Shown here: positions 1 to 5,880 of the stretch, piece by piece
How positions within the stretch are numbered: position 1 is the stretch's first letter
How the letters are laid out: each line of letters begins with the position of its first letter
Assembly: GCA_937934645.1 (NCBI GenBank)
Contig: CALGYZ010000001.1
Coordinates: forward strand, 1-6,738
Source of the DNA: an uncultured Bacillaceae bacterium
Lineage (GTDB): Bacteria; Bacillota; Bacilli; Bacillales; Caldibacillaceae
Direction of reading: 5' to 3'
DNA length: 6,738 bases
Position numbers and translations under genes: made by a program
Notes under the pieces: generated by a model
Database searches by the model: none
Told to the model about the DNA's origin: nothing
The model's input: only the letters and a program-made list of their open reading frames with translations

Positions 1-80
1 TAACAAGAATTCGGGTAGCTATCAAATATCAACATTTATCTTTAACAGAGCCAAATATTTAAGAAATGGAGTTGGGAAAA

Positions 81-599
81 TTGAAAAAAATCACAAAGCT
101 TATTATGAGCTTTGCAGTTTTTGTTAGTTTATTCAGTTTCTCCAATGTTACAGCAGAAGCCGCTTCACAAGCGAAACCGCTTACTCTTCCCAGCGGTTAT
201 GGAAAGCTTACTTCAAATGTGTGGAGATCAGATTTAATCACCAGTGGAAATACCTATCAATTTGATTACCAAACATCAGCTGTTTATTCAGGAAATAAAA
301 CTGTTGAATGGATCAAAACATCTTGGGAAACATGTGCTTCCCTGCGAAATGGAGCATCCATGTCCATCGGTATCTCTAATGATGGCGTAACGGTTGGTGG
401 AAGCTCTTCGTGGCAAAATGCATGTAAGAGTGCCTACTGGCTAAATACAAAAGGCCAAAAGGGCGCATATTCCGAAAGGAGAAATGCAGTTATCAAACCT
501 AAAGCAGACTACCGATGGGGCACAGTCTCAATTCAAAACGAAGCAAAAGTAAAACTAAAGGGCGATGCAAGAACCTTTGCAATAAATGCATCTGTATAG
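81..599 (+). CDS. Secreted protein of unknown family (Sec signal peptide, two cysteines)
   Basis: I do not recognise the family. I chose the TTG at 81 as start because GGAG at 68-71 lies 9 nt upstream and the product then begins with a classic signal peptide (LKKITKLIMSF...). An in-frame ATG at 66 has no SD site and overlaps that GGAG. The product is 172 aa: basic N-terminus, hydrophobic core at about residues 7-20, and a likely signal peptidase I site after Ala25-Glu-Ala27. The mature part is about 145 aa, rich in Ser, Thr, Asn, Gly and Trp with alternating polar and hydrophobic residues, so it is probably a small beta-rich extracellular domain. Cys85 (WETCASL) and Cys115 (WQNACKSAYW) are the only cysteines and probably form a disulfide. 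The C-terminal third is basic. It has no lipobox, sortase motif or later membrane segment, so it should be released. A terminator-like hairpin and then a lipoprotein-ABC-permease operon follow. By that context it could be a bacteriocin-like or envelope-active protein, but this is inference only. Confidence 0.8.
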   Translation: MKKITKLIMSFAVFVSLFSFSNVTAEAASQAKPLTLPSGYGKLTSNVWRSDLITSGNTYQFDYQTSAVYSGNKTVEWIKTSWETCASLRNGASMSIGISNDGVTVGGSSSWQNACKSAYWLNTKGQKGAYSERRNAVIKPKADYRWGTVSIQNEAKVKLKGDARTFAINASV

Positions 600-636
600 G
601 TTTTGAGTATGGCCGCTATATAAGTGATTGAATTCA

Positions 637-666
637 TTGATCAATAAGTATTGAAAAACTTGTAAT
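637..666 (+). promoter_or_regulatory. Possible sigma-A promoter upstream of the hairpin
   Basis: TTGATC (637-642) and TGTAAT (661-666) are separated by 18 nt and resemble -35 and -10 boxes. Transcription from here would start at about 672-675, placing the 676-733 hairpin at the very 5' end of the lipoprotein-ABC-permease mRNA. Each box departs from consensus and the region is AT-rich, so this may be chance. Confidence 0.25.
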
Positions 667-674
667 CTATCAAA

Positions 675-742
675 GGGGCTGTTTCACTGCATTTTTTAAA
701 AAAAGTTTCTCAATTGAAGCAGTTAAACAGCCCTCTCTTTTC
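675..742 (+). terminator. Rho-independent terminator or attenuator; repeat copy 1
   Basis: The arms 676-690 (GGGCTGTTTCACTGC) and 719-733 (GCAGTTAAACAGCCC) pair over 15 positions with one C-T mismatch, around a 28-nt AT-rich loop. A pyrimidine run, TCTCTTTTC, follows at 734-742. The hairpin lies 76 nt after the stop of the secreted-protein gene and only 14 nt before the next start codon (GTG 757). It would end the first transcript or act as a partial terminator within a longer one. It is the best copy of a repeat also seen at 4689-4721 and 5827-5880. Confidence 0.7.
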
Positions 743-756
743 ATGGAGATGATGGT

Positions 757-1638
757 GTGAAAAAACTTTTCTTGTTTTTATTCTTAATTCTTTTTATACT
801 AACCGGCTGTGAGCAGGATGATAAAGAGGAATTTGTCCTCGGTTGCTTCGAGGAAAATTGCAAACTCGTCTATGACGGATTTGAATACCTTACATATCAA
901 CCTGATAAAATGTCTCAGACAGGTAAGGTTTCAGCAGAGGGAAATGATTTCCAATACCGGTTGTTCAACCATGATGACTATGTTACTCATGGTAATTCGC
1001 TCACAAATGGATTTAAGATCATGAAAAGAGAAAATGAACAGTTGCGGACTGTTTATTCTCACAATAATAACAATGAAGGCATCTATCCTTTTGCTTATAT
1101 AAATGGCGATTATATCTTTTCTGTCATGGATTATTCCAAGGATACACAAAAATTTGTTGGCTTATTCCGTTTAAACGAAGAGCATAAATTAGAACAAATA
1201 AACACGGAAATGAGCGAAAAATCAGAGAGTATTTTCGGAGTAGGAATTTCTGCACATGATCAAATTTACACGCTTTTATATGAAAATGAAAAACAAAATT
1301 TATATAAAACAAATCTCTCCCTTTCCGAATTTGAATTAGTTGCAGAAGATGTAAACCGACCTCTTAGTACTTTATTCGATGAGGTATGTTATACAAAGGA
1401 TCAGAAGCGTTTCTGCGGTCAAAAAATGATTACGGAACTCACCCAGGATACTGCTACTGCATGGGTATTGGGTAACAGATATATCCTTGAGGTCGATGAA
1501 ACAGCTTTTTATACCGTTCGGGACCTTGATGAGCAAAAGCTTCTTTTCTCAGGAATGGACTTTATCGGTTTTGATATAAAATCCTCTGAAATAATTATTT
1601 ACTGTGATGGTGATGTAAAAATATTGGAGGCTGATTAG
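757..1638 (+). CDS. Lipoprotein, probable beta-propeller, first gene of an ABC transporter operon
   Basis: The GTG start at 757 has GGAG at 745-748, 8 nt upstream. The 293-aa product has a type II signal peptide: KK at 2-3, hydrophobic residues 4-15 and lipobox Leu15-Thr-Gly-Cys18. It should be lipid-anchored on the outer face of the membrane. The body shows repeated short beta patterns of the type 'xGDYIF...LFRLNEE' (about 113-145), 'HDQIYTL...LYKTNLS' (167-190) and 'GNRYILEVDE...YTVRDLDEQ' (239-260), as in beta-propeller blades. I cannot assign a named family. Two further cysteine pairs, Cys30/Cys35 and Cys211/Cys220, could form disulfides; Cys283 is unpaired. The stop codon lies one base before the ATPase start, so the genes are translationally coupled. 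A lipoprotein paired with a MacB-type ABC unit may act as substrate receptor or chaperone, or as an immunity factor for the upstream secreted protein; this role is inferred from position. Confidence 0.88.
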   Translation: MKKLFLFLFLILFILTGCEQDDKEEFVLGCFEENCKLVYDGFEYLTYQPDKMSQTGKVSAEGNDFQYRLFNHDDYVTHGNSLTNGFKIMKRENEQLRTVYSHNNNNEGIYPFAYINGDYIFSVMDYSKDTQKFVGLFRLNEEHKLEQINTEMSEKSESIFGVGISAHDQIYTLLYENEKQNLYKTNLSLSEFELVAEDVNRPLSTLFDEVCYTKDQKRFCGQKMITELTQDTATAWVLGNRYILEVDETAFYTVRDLDEQKLLFSGMDFIGFDIKSSEIIIYCDGDVKILEAD

Positions 1639-1639
1639 C

Positions 1640-2245
1640 ATGGGTGTAATCCTGGAGTTTGAAAACATCGAAAAAAGATACAAACAAAACCCATTATTCC
1701 ATCTAGACTATAGATTTCAGAAAACAGGGTTTTATGCCATTTATGGCAGCAGCGGAAGCGGAAAAACAACCCTGCTAAATCTTATTGCAGAATTCGAACA
1801 ACCGGACAGCGGTCTAATAAGAAAAAACTTTAAAAAGCTGGAATATGTCATGCAAGAGCATATGCTGTTGACAAATATAACGGTCAGGGAAAACCTATAT
1901 ATCAAACTGAATATTTTAGACTATAAAACTGGTGAATACGATGTAATGATTGAGCAAATATGCAAAAAATTAAGCATTGATCACTTGGTGGATGAAAAGG
2001 TTTCTATTTTATCCGGCGGTGAGAAACAGAGAGTTTCCCTGGCAAGAGCATTGCTAAATAAGCCCGATTGTATCCTGTTGGACGAGCCCACAGCCAGTAT
2101 CGATCACAACTTGAAACAAGATTTATTGCAAATACTGAAAGGGCTTTCATCTGAAATACTCATGATCGTGACAACACATGACCCGTTCGTAAAAGAATAT
2201 GCTGATACAGTACTTTATTTGGAGAGGGGGATCTTCCATGAATAA
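1640..2245 (+). CDS. ABC transporter ATP-binding protein (MacB/LolD-like, compact)
   Basis: This is the cytoplasmic ATPase that would power the permease encoded next. ATG 1640 has GGAGG at 1626-1630 inside the end of the lipoprotein gene. In 201 aa all ABC motifs are visible: aromatic A-loop Tyr14, Walker A GSSGSGKT (36-43), Q-loop Gln72 in VMQEHMLL, signature LSGGEKQR (124-131), Walker B CILLDEP (144-150), D-loop TASID (151-155) and switch His180. The order and the pairing with an FtsX-type permease place it in the MacB/LolD/BceA group, which also includes the putative exporters beside lactococcin 972-type bacteriocins. It is short: only about 30 residues separate the Walker A lysine from the Q-loop glutamine, roughly 15 fewer than in LolD-like proteins as I remember them. 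Catalytic residues are intact, so it should be active. Substrate is unknown. The gene overlaps the permease start by 8 nt. Confidence 0.95.
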   Translation: MGVILEFENIEKRYKQNPLFHLDYRFQKTGFYAIYGSSGSGKTTLLNLIAEFEQPDSGLIRKNFKKLEYVMQEHMLLTNITVRENLYIKLNILDYKTGEYDVMIEQICKKLSIDHLVDEKVSILSGGEKQRVSLARALLNKPDCILLDEPTASIDHNLKQDLLQILKGLSSEILMIVTTHDPFVKEYADTVLYLERGIFHE

Positions 2246-3431
2246 AAAATTAGTAGTCAACCTCCTCCTTAAAAAGACGCACAGATTTCTTTTTATCTCG
2301 ATGATCGCCCTGGTGGTTTCATTAACCGTACTAAACTTCATTGCTTCATTTATTATGCATCAATATGAAACACTTAACAGGGATTATTTTAATAATAGCA
2401 ATGTAAAAGTCATCCATGTAGACAGCAAAGATGAAAATAATTTCACAACGGATATTGAGATAAAAGACACAGAATCGATTAATCAGCTTTTAAAAGAAAA
2501 TAAACTGCATGAAAAAGCCAGAGCCTATCCCGTTTATTTTCTCCCTACTGTCTTTGATTCGACTGAAAAAACAGGCATTGCTGTAATGGGCGTTCATGAA
2601 GACCTTGCTTTTCTTGTCGGCGAAAATTGTCAGCTGAATGATAACAGTATTTGTGTCAATGAAAATGACAAAAAACAACTAACCATTGAAGTTCCTGTCA
2701 TCGAGGAAAAAGATGGCGGTTTTATCTCAAGTCAATACATAGACGTTCAATATTCCGTTGAAGAAGGAGCCACAAGGGAAAACTCCATTATTATCCAGTC
2801 GGCGCCGGATACTAATCAGGCTTATGTCAATGAAAAAGAAGCGGAGAACTTATTAGGAATAATGTTTCAAAATTCGCCAAACAGTGATGAATACATACGG
2901 GAAACCCATTTACATAAAATTATTGTTTATGTAAAGGATGTAAAAGATGTTGATACGGTCGGAGAACTGTTAAAAAAGGAAAACTACTATACAAGTTATA
3001 CCTTTAACAGTTTTGAAAACTTCTCCGTCAATCTCAGTGCGGCACAGCATATTCTCATTATGTTAAGCATCTTTTTCACTTTGGCATCCATTGTTATTGC
3101 CGTTTTACTGTTGGTTAATTATTTCCGGGTCCAAAGAAAAGAAATCGCCATTTTAAAATTGAATGGATATAATACAAAATCGATTCAAAGTATTTACAGC
3201 CGTTTAATGGCCGTCATCCTTTTGCGGGTTTTCATCATCTCGATTGGCATCTATGCTTTAAACCTTCTTTTTAAATGGATTCCTGTTGCACTAAGTCAAT
3301 TTTTACTAGTGGGGCTGTTAAATATCATCATCCTTGTGATTACTTTTTTCCTCTCCTATATTTTTGGAATAAAGAAAACTGCCGGCATGGAAATGGCGGA
3401 TCTGCTGAAAAAAGGCAAAGAATTTGACTAG
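2238..3431 (+). CDS. FtsX/MacB-type ABC transporter permease
   Basis: I start this at ATG 2238, behind the strong SD run GGAGAGGGGG (2221-2230). The reading frame is open further upstream, but that would add a charged stretch lying inside the ATPase gene. The 397-aa product has the four-helix plan of type VII (MacB, LolCE, FtsX) permeases. One N-terminal helix (about 17-40) is followed by a large extracytoplasmic domain (about 41-268) and three C-terminal helices (about 271-296, 323-345 and 354-377). The segment RKEIAILKLNGYN (300-312) between helices 2 and 3 is the typical FtsX coupling region that contacts the ATPase. These transporters usually do not carry substrate through a membrane pore. 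They extract or push lipoproteins, peptides or antibiotics at the outer face, or signal. As a homodimer with the ATPase, and probably with the co-encoded lipoprotein, it could export or remove the small secreted protein; this is inference. It is shorter than the roughly 650-aa DUF1430 proteins of lactococcin 972 loci. Confidence 0.9.
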   Translation: MNKKLVVNLLLKKTHRFLFISMIALVVSLTVLNFIASFIMHQYETLNRDYFNNSNVKVIHVDSKDENNFTTDIEIKDTESINQLLKENKLHEKARAYPVYFLPTVFDSTEKTGIAVMGVHEDLAFLVGENCQLNDNSICVNENDKKQLTIEVPVIEEKDGGFISSQYIDVQYSVEEGATRENSIIIQSAPDTNQAYVNEKEAENLLGIMFQNSPNSDEYIRETHLHKIIVYVKDVKDVDTVGELLKKENYYTSYTFNSFENFSVNLSAAQHILIMLSIFFTLASIVIAVLLLVNYFRVQRKEIAILKLNGYNTKSIQSIYSRLMAVILLRVFIISIGIYALNLLFKWIPVALSQFLLVGLLNIIILVITFFLSYIFGIKKTAGMEMADLLKKGKEFD

Positions 3432-3527
3432 GGACATAAGGAAATTTATTAGAACTATAAATAAATGTATCTGTCCGAATAAAGAAATATTGTTTATTAA
3501 GGGAGTAAAAAAGGAGAAGTGACTACA

Positions 3528-4607
3528 ATGAATAAAAAACACAAATTAATTTACCTGCTTCTTACATTTATATTATTATTTTCAACTGCACCATTTCAAT
3601 TTACTACTTTAGCTCATGCTGATACTGAATCAGTTAATAAGTCTTATCATTCTGAAAATCCATATATCCAAGTATACAAAAATAGTCTGGAACAAACTGT
3701 TATTAAGCAGAATCCAGATCCTCTTGTAGACCCCGAAGTTGAAAACAGGACTATATTAAGTACATTGGAACTATATTACGAGTTAGATAAGAAAGTTTCA
3801 GATCTATTATCCACTTATTATCAAGATGCAACAACATCTGAAGAAATAGTTTCTGTTCATCGGAAAGATAAGATTAATGCAATGAATAAAATTATGAAGA
3901 TATATGATTCCGTTGAAGATGAGAAAACAAAAGAATTATTATTGGATTATTTAGACCGATATGCAATAGGGCCGAATGATATAAATGAAGAAGTCTTGAG
4001 TTTTCTTGATAAGAAAACTGAAAAGGAAAAACCAGTAGAATTATCGGCAGCATATAACGGTGAGGGGGCTGCGGACTGGGCATATAATAACTATGATTCT
4101 TATCGTAGAGATTATCCTAGATTTACTGGAGAATTTGGATCTGACTGTACCAACTTTGTTTCGCAAGCCATACACATTGGTGGGGGAAAGCCAAAAGCAG
4201 GGAATTGGTACGTTTATAGAAAGAATTTAAAGTATTGGGAAATTAATAGCGCTTATGAATTAGATTATAGTTGGGATCTTTCTGATCCAAGTCCTTGGAT
4301 TAGCGTTAGAGAATTTGTAAAATATTGGAGAACTAAGTCTGGTGTGGTTTTTTATCTTACCGAATATTATAAAAAGAATCATAAAAAAATCTATACTACT
4401 ACTGACATTGATAGAGGTGATGTAATAATTTTCTATAAAGGGATTGCTAACGTGTTTACTGTTCCAACTCATGCAATGATTATTTCGAAAAAAGATTCCA
4501 AAAATTACGACTTCAAATTAGCAGGGCATTCAAACGAAAGACAGGCGTATCCTCTATTGAAAGCAATAGAGAGCTATGCAGAAATTGAGGTCTTAAAAAT
4601 TAAATAA
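3528..4607 (+). CDS. Secreted putative amidase (Amidase_6-like, papain/NlpC fold)
   Basis: ATG 3528 is preferred because AAGGAG at 3511-3516 lies 11 nt upstream; an in-frame GTG at 3519 is only 2 nt from it. The 359-aa product has a signal peptide (hydrophobic about 7-19) with a likely cut after Ala29-His-Ala31. Residues about 40-165 are charged and probably helical, with no family I recognise. From about 176 to the end it matches my knowledge of the Amidase_6 (putative amidase, PF12671) family: AADWAYNNY (181-189), then DCTNFVSQAIHIGGG with candidate nucleophile Cys207, GDVIIFY (297-303), candidate catalytic His315 in THAMII, and GHSNERQ around His334. Members are thought to cleave amide bonds, perhaps in the cell wall, but substrates are mostly unknown. 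A 96-nt gap separates it from the permease gene, and I see no convincing promoter or terminator there, so co-transcription is possible. It could be a wall hydrolase or effector rather than part of the transporter system. Confidence 0.85.
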   Translation: MNKKHKLIYLLLTFILLFSTAPFQFTTLAHADTESVNKSYHSENPYIQVYKNSLEQTVIKQNPDPLVDPEVENRTILSTLELYYELDKKVSDLLSTYYQDATTSEEIVSVHRKDKINAMNKIMKIYDSVEDEKTKELLLDYLDRYAIGPNDINEEVLSFLDKKTEKEKPVELSAAYNGEGAADWAYNNYDSYRRDYPRFTGEFGSDCTNFVSQAIHIGGGKPKAGNWYVYRKNLKYWEINSAYELDYSWDLSDPSPWISVREFVKYWRTKSGVVFYLTEYYKKNHKKIYTTTDIDRGDVIIFYKGIANVFTVPTHAMIISKKDSKNYDFKLAGHSNERQAYPLLKAIESYAEIEVLKIK

Positions 4608-4641
4608 AATTGTAGGGATTTTTTGTCAAATGTTTGGGTAT

Positions 4642-4675
4642 CTTTTGTGGGTGAAATGCATTTCACCCACAAAAG
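4642..4675. repeat. Perfect 34-bp palindrome
   Basis: The half-site CTTTTGTGGGTGAAATG (4642-4658) is followed directly by its exact reverse complement (4659-4675), centred on TGCA. With a T-G wobble and two more pairs it extends to 4639-4678. As RNA it would form a 15-bp stem with a 4-nt loop. Neither strand has a U-tract after it: the right side reads GTAAAG, and the left side read in reverse is ATACCC. It is therefore not a standard intrinsic terminator, although it sits 34 nt after the amidase stop. It could be an operator for a dimeric protein, a replication or recombination scar, or an mRNA 3'-end stabiliser. Confidence 0.85.
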
Positions 4676-4688
4676 GTAAAGTTCGAAA

Positions 4689-4721
4689 AGAAACCTTTAT
4701 AAAAAATGCAGTAAAACAGTT
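4689..4721 (-). repeat. Degenerate half-copy of the GGGCTGTTT repeat (copy 3)
   Basis: Read on the minus strand, this stretch begins AACTGTTTTACTGCATTTTT and matches 677-710 on the plus strand at about 28 of 34 positions with one gap, counted by eye. The shared part covers one arm plus the AT-rich loop up to TTTCT. The second arm is not recognisable; the palindrome lies beyond it. The outer flank (CTGTTGTCG, 4722-4730) also resembles the flank of copy 2 (CTGTTGCCG, 5880-5888), so the repeated unit may extend beyond the hairpin arms. Confidence 0.55.
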
Positions 4722-4946
4722 CTGTTGTCGAGAAATAGGTTTTTCATATACTTTTGATCATTTAATTTCAGCTACTTTGAATATTAGGTGTAGGCTTAGG
4801 TTTTCTGTTCCTTTTTATGTAGAAAAAATGACTGATCTAAAATTCATTTTATTTTGAATATAATGATAAAAAATGGATATTGTAATATTATAAAAATACT
4901 ATTAATGATTGGGGGTTTAAAAAATAAAGAATTGATGAGGAATTAA

Positions 4947-5096
4947 GTCGCGGCTTTTATTAGGGGAAGAGAAAAAATTTTAAATGGCACCGCTTCGGAT
5001 TTTTGGCAGTCTGTTCATCAAAAGGAATGGAAAGGAGCGGGTAAATGGACAGGTTTTCATGAAAATAAGAATGAAATTGGTGAAGGGGGAAATGTT
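4947..5096 (+). pseudogene. Possible gene remnant, open in frame with the downstream lipoprotein, no start codon
   Basis: After the TAA at 4944-4946 the frame stays open into the lipoprotein start at 5097, yet holds no ATG, GTG or TTG. The conceptual protein contains ILNGTASDFWQSVHQ and later EWKGAGKWTGFHENKN. It uses ordinary Bacillus codons and a natural residue mix, unlike the other two frames. Before the stop, the same frame reads from ATG 4905 for 13 codons. This could be the end of a decayed gene, perhaps a toxin tail given the SUKH gene nearby, but I recognise no family and it may be chance. Confidence 0.3.
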
Positions 5097-5552
5097 TTGA
5101 AAAGGATTTTTCTATTAGTATTTATGGCGATTTTGCTGGCCGGTTGTGCAAAGAGTGATCAAGTGGATGTCAACTATACAATTTCAAAACAGGATGAGGC
5201 TTTGATAGAAGAATACATCAATCAAAATTTATACGAACCTGTAAGTGACGCAAAAATACATAGTATCTTTGAAGTGCTCGGCAGTAATATGAGCAAGGGA
5301 GAACTGTATCTTTGGGTAATTGTGCAGGAAGTTGATCAAGAAAGAAATAAAACCGGGACGATATTATCCGGTCCGGTTTTATTGAAAGTAAGACAAGGAG
5401 AGGAAGGACTTCAAGTTCTTAAACACAAAGAGCCGAGAGATGGTGTCCAGTATAATAAGGATATTAATAAGATGTTTCCAGAAGAAGTCAGAGAAAAAAT
5501 TACATACTTTGATTCGGCTGAACTGATGAAGCAGTTGGAAGAGCAGTACTAA
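5097..5552 (+). CDS. Small lipoprotein of unknown function
   Basis: TTG 5097 is the first possible start in its frame and has AAGGGGG at 5083-5089, 7 nt upstream. The 151-aa product has a type II signal peptide (KR at 2-3, hydrophobic about 4-14) with lipobox Leu14-Ala-Gly-Cys17, so it should be anchored outside the membrane. The mature part is about 135 residues and highly charged. A predicted helical start (QDEALIEEYINQNL, about 38-51) is followed by beta-like strands (KGELYLWVIVQEVD, TGTILSGPVLLKVR) and a Glu/Lys-rich C-terminus ending in LMKQLEEQY. This looks like a small alpha/beta domain, but I do not recognise the family. No operon partner is evident: both sides hold long gaps with coding-like scraps in the same frame. 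A perfect 11-bp stem lies inside the gene at 5346-5383. Roles such as stress lipoprotein or immunity factor are possible but unsupported. Confidence 0.82.
   Translation: MKRIFLLVFMAILLAGCAKSDQVDVNYTISKQDEALIEEYINQNLYEPVSDAKIHSIFEVLGSNMSKGELYLWVIVQEVDQERNKTGTILSGPVLLKVRQGEEGLQVLKHKEPRDGVQYNKDINKMFPEEVREKITYFDSAELMKQLEEQY
5346..5383 (+). other. Hairpin inside the lipoprotein gene
   Basis: AATAAAACCGG (5346-5356) and CCGGTTTTATT (5373-5383) are exact reverse complements around a 16-nt loop. The right arm carries a short T-run, so on the plus strand it resembles a weak intragenic terminator; it is symmetrical on the minus strand. It encodes residues about 84-96 and may simply be coincidence. Confidence 0.4.
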
Positions 5553-5657
5553 CCCTTGCCCGATTATTATAAAAGTGGTCTGCGGGATAGTTTTTGTGCA
5601 GACACAGGCAACTTTGGCTATGGAAAGCCAGTGTATGTTCCTATAGCTGAAATCTAG
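5553..5657 (+). pseudogene. Possible gene tail in frame behind the lipoprotein stop
   Basis: Immediately after the TAA at 5550-5552 the same frame runs 34 codons to a TAG at 5655-5657, with no start codon until an internal GTG. Its translation includes DYYKSGLRDSFCADTGNFG and then YGKPVYVPIAEI, which looks like natural protein. It may be the end of a former longer lipoprotein cut by the TAA, or the tail of a lost neighbour. I recognise no family, and chance cannot be excluded. Confidence 0.3.
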
Positions 5658-5826
5658 TGAGGCAGAGACTTTTTTCAGATTGATAGGTAAGTACTCCGTT
5701 TCGCTATCGAAAAGTTTGCAAATTTAGCATTCTAGGATAAGTTTTTCTTCTTTTTGTTTACAGGCGCTTAATAAAAAGGATTTAAGGAGATAAATAAGCC
5801 GAGTTTTCATCGTTATCATCTCCGTG

Positions 5827-5880
5827 AAAAAGGGGCTGTTTAACTGCATCAAAGGAGAAAATAGTGCAATGAAACAGCCC
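5827..5880 (-). terminator. Rho-independent terminator of the SUKH gene; repeat copy 2
   Basis: On the minus strand the arm GGGCTGTTTCATTGCA (5880-5865) pairs with TGCAGTTAAACAGCCC (5848-5833) with two mismatches. A C and a run of five T (5831-5827) follow. It begins 58 nt after the SUKH stop, the normal place for a terminator. Arms and loop end (TTTCTCC...TTGATGCAG) closely match copy 1 at 675-734, in opposite orientation. Confidence 0.75.

Larger units (their letters stand above)
4608..5096 (+). other. 489-nt gap: palindrome, repeat fragment and coding-like remnant
   Basis: No intact gene is supported here. The stretch contains the perfect palindrome at 4642-4675, a degenerate half-copy of the GGGCTGTTT repeat at 4689-4721, a very AT-rich section at about 4840-4925, and a coding-like stretch without a start at 4947-5096. 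An open frame from 4630 to 4857 runs through the palindrome, has no SD site and gives an implausible protein, so I do not call it. The mixture of scraps suggests deletion or insertion events. Confidence 0.6.

Noticed and set aside
66..80. ATG 66 as start of the secreted protein
   Set aside because: No SD site before it. The ATG itself borders the GGAG that suits TTG 81, and it would add acidic Glu2 ahead of the basic signal-peptide start.
81..599. Assignment of the secreted protein to the lactococcin 972 bacteriocin family
   Set aside because: It is about twice the usual precursor length and I cannot see the family's Trp/Tyr/His-rich pattern. Only the neighbourhood is similar.
3432..3476. 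Inverted repeat after the permease gene as terminator (GGACA/TGTCC, inner ATTTATT/AATAAAT)
   Set aside because: The stem is weak and interrupted and no T-run follows.
3519..3527. GTG 3519 as start of the amidase
   Set aside because: Only 2 nt from the AAGGAG motif, too close for initiation. ATG 3528 is better placed and begins a normal signal peptide.
4630..4857. Open frame of 75 codons after the amidase gene
   Set aside because: No SD site, it runs through the perfect palindrome and the repeat fragment, and its conceptual protein is an unlikely mix with no recognisable signal.
4984..5100. Frame of 38 codons from ATG 4984 ending in TGA across the lipoprotein start
   Set aside because: No SD site close to the ATG and codon use (CGG, AGG) is poorer than in the overlapping frame. 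The overlap with the TTG start looks accidental.
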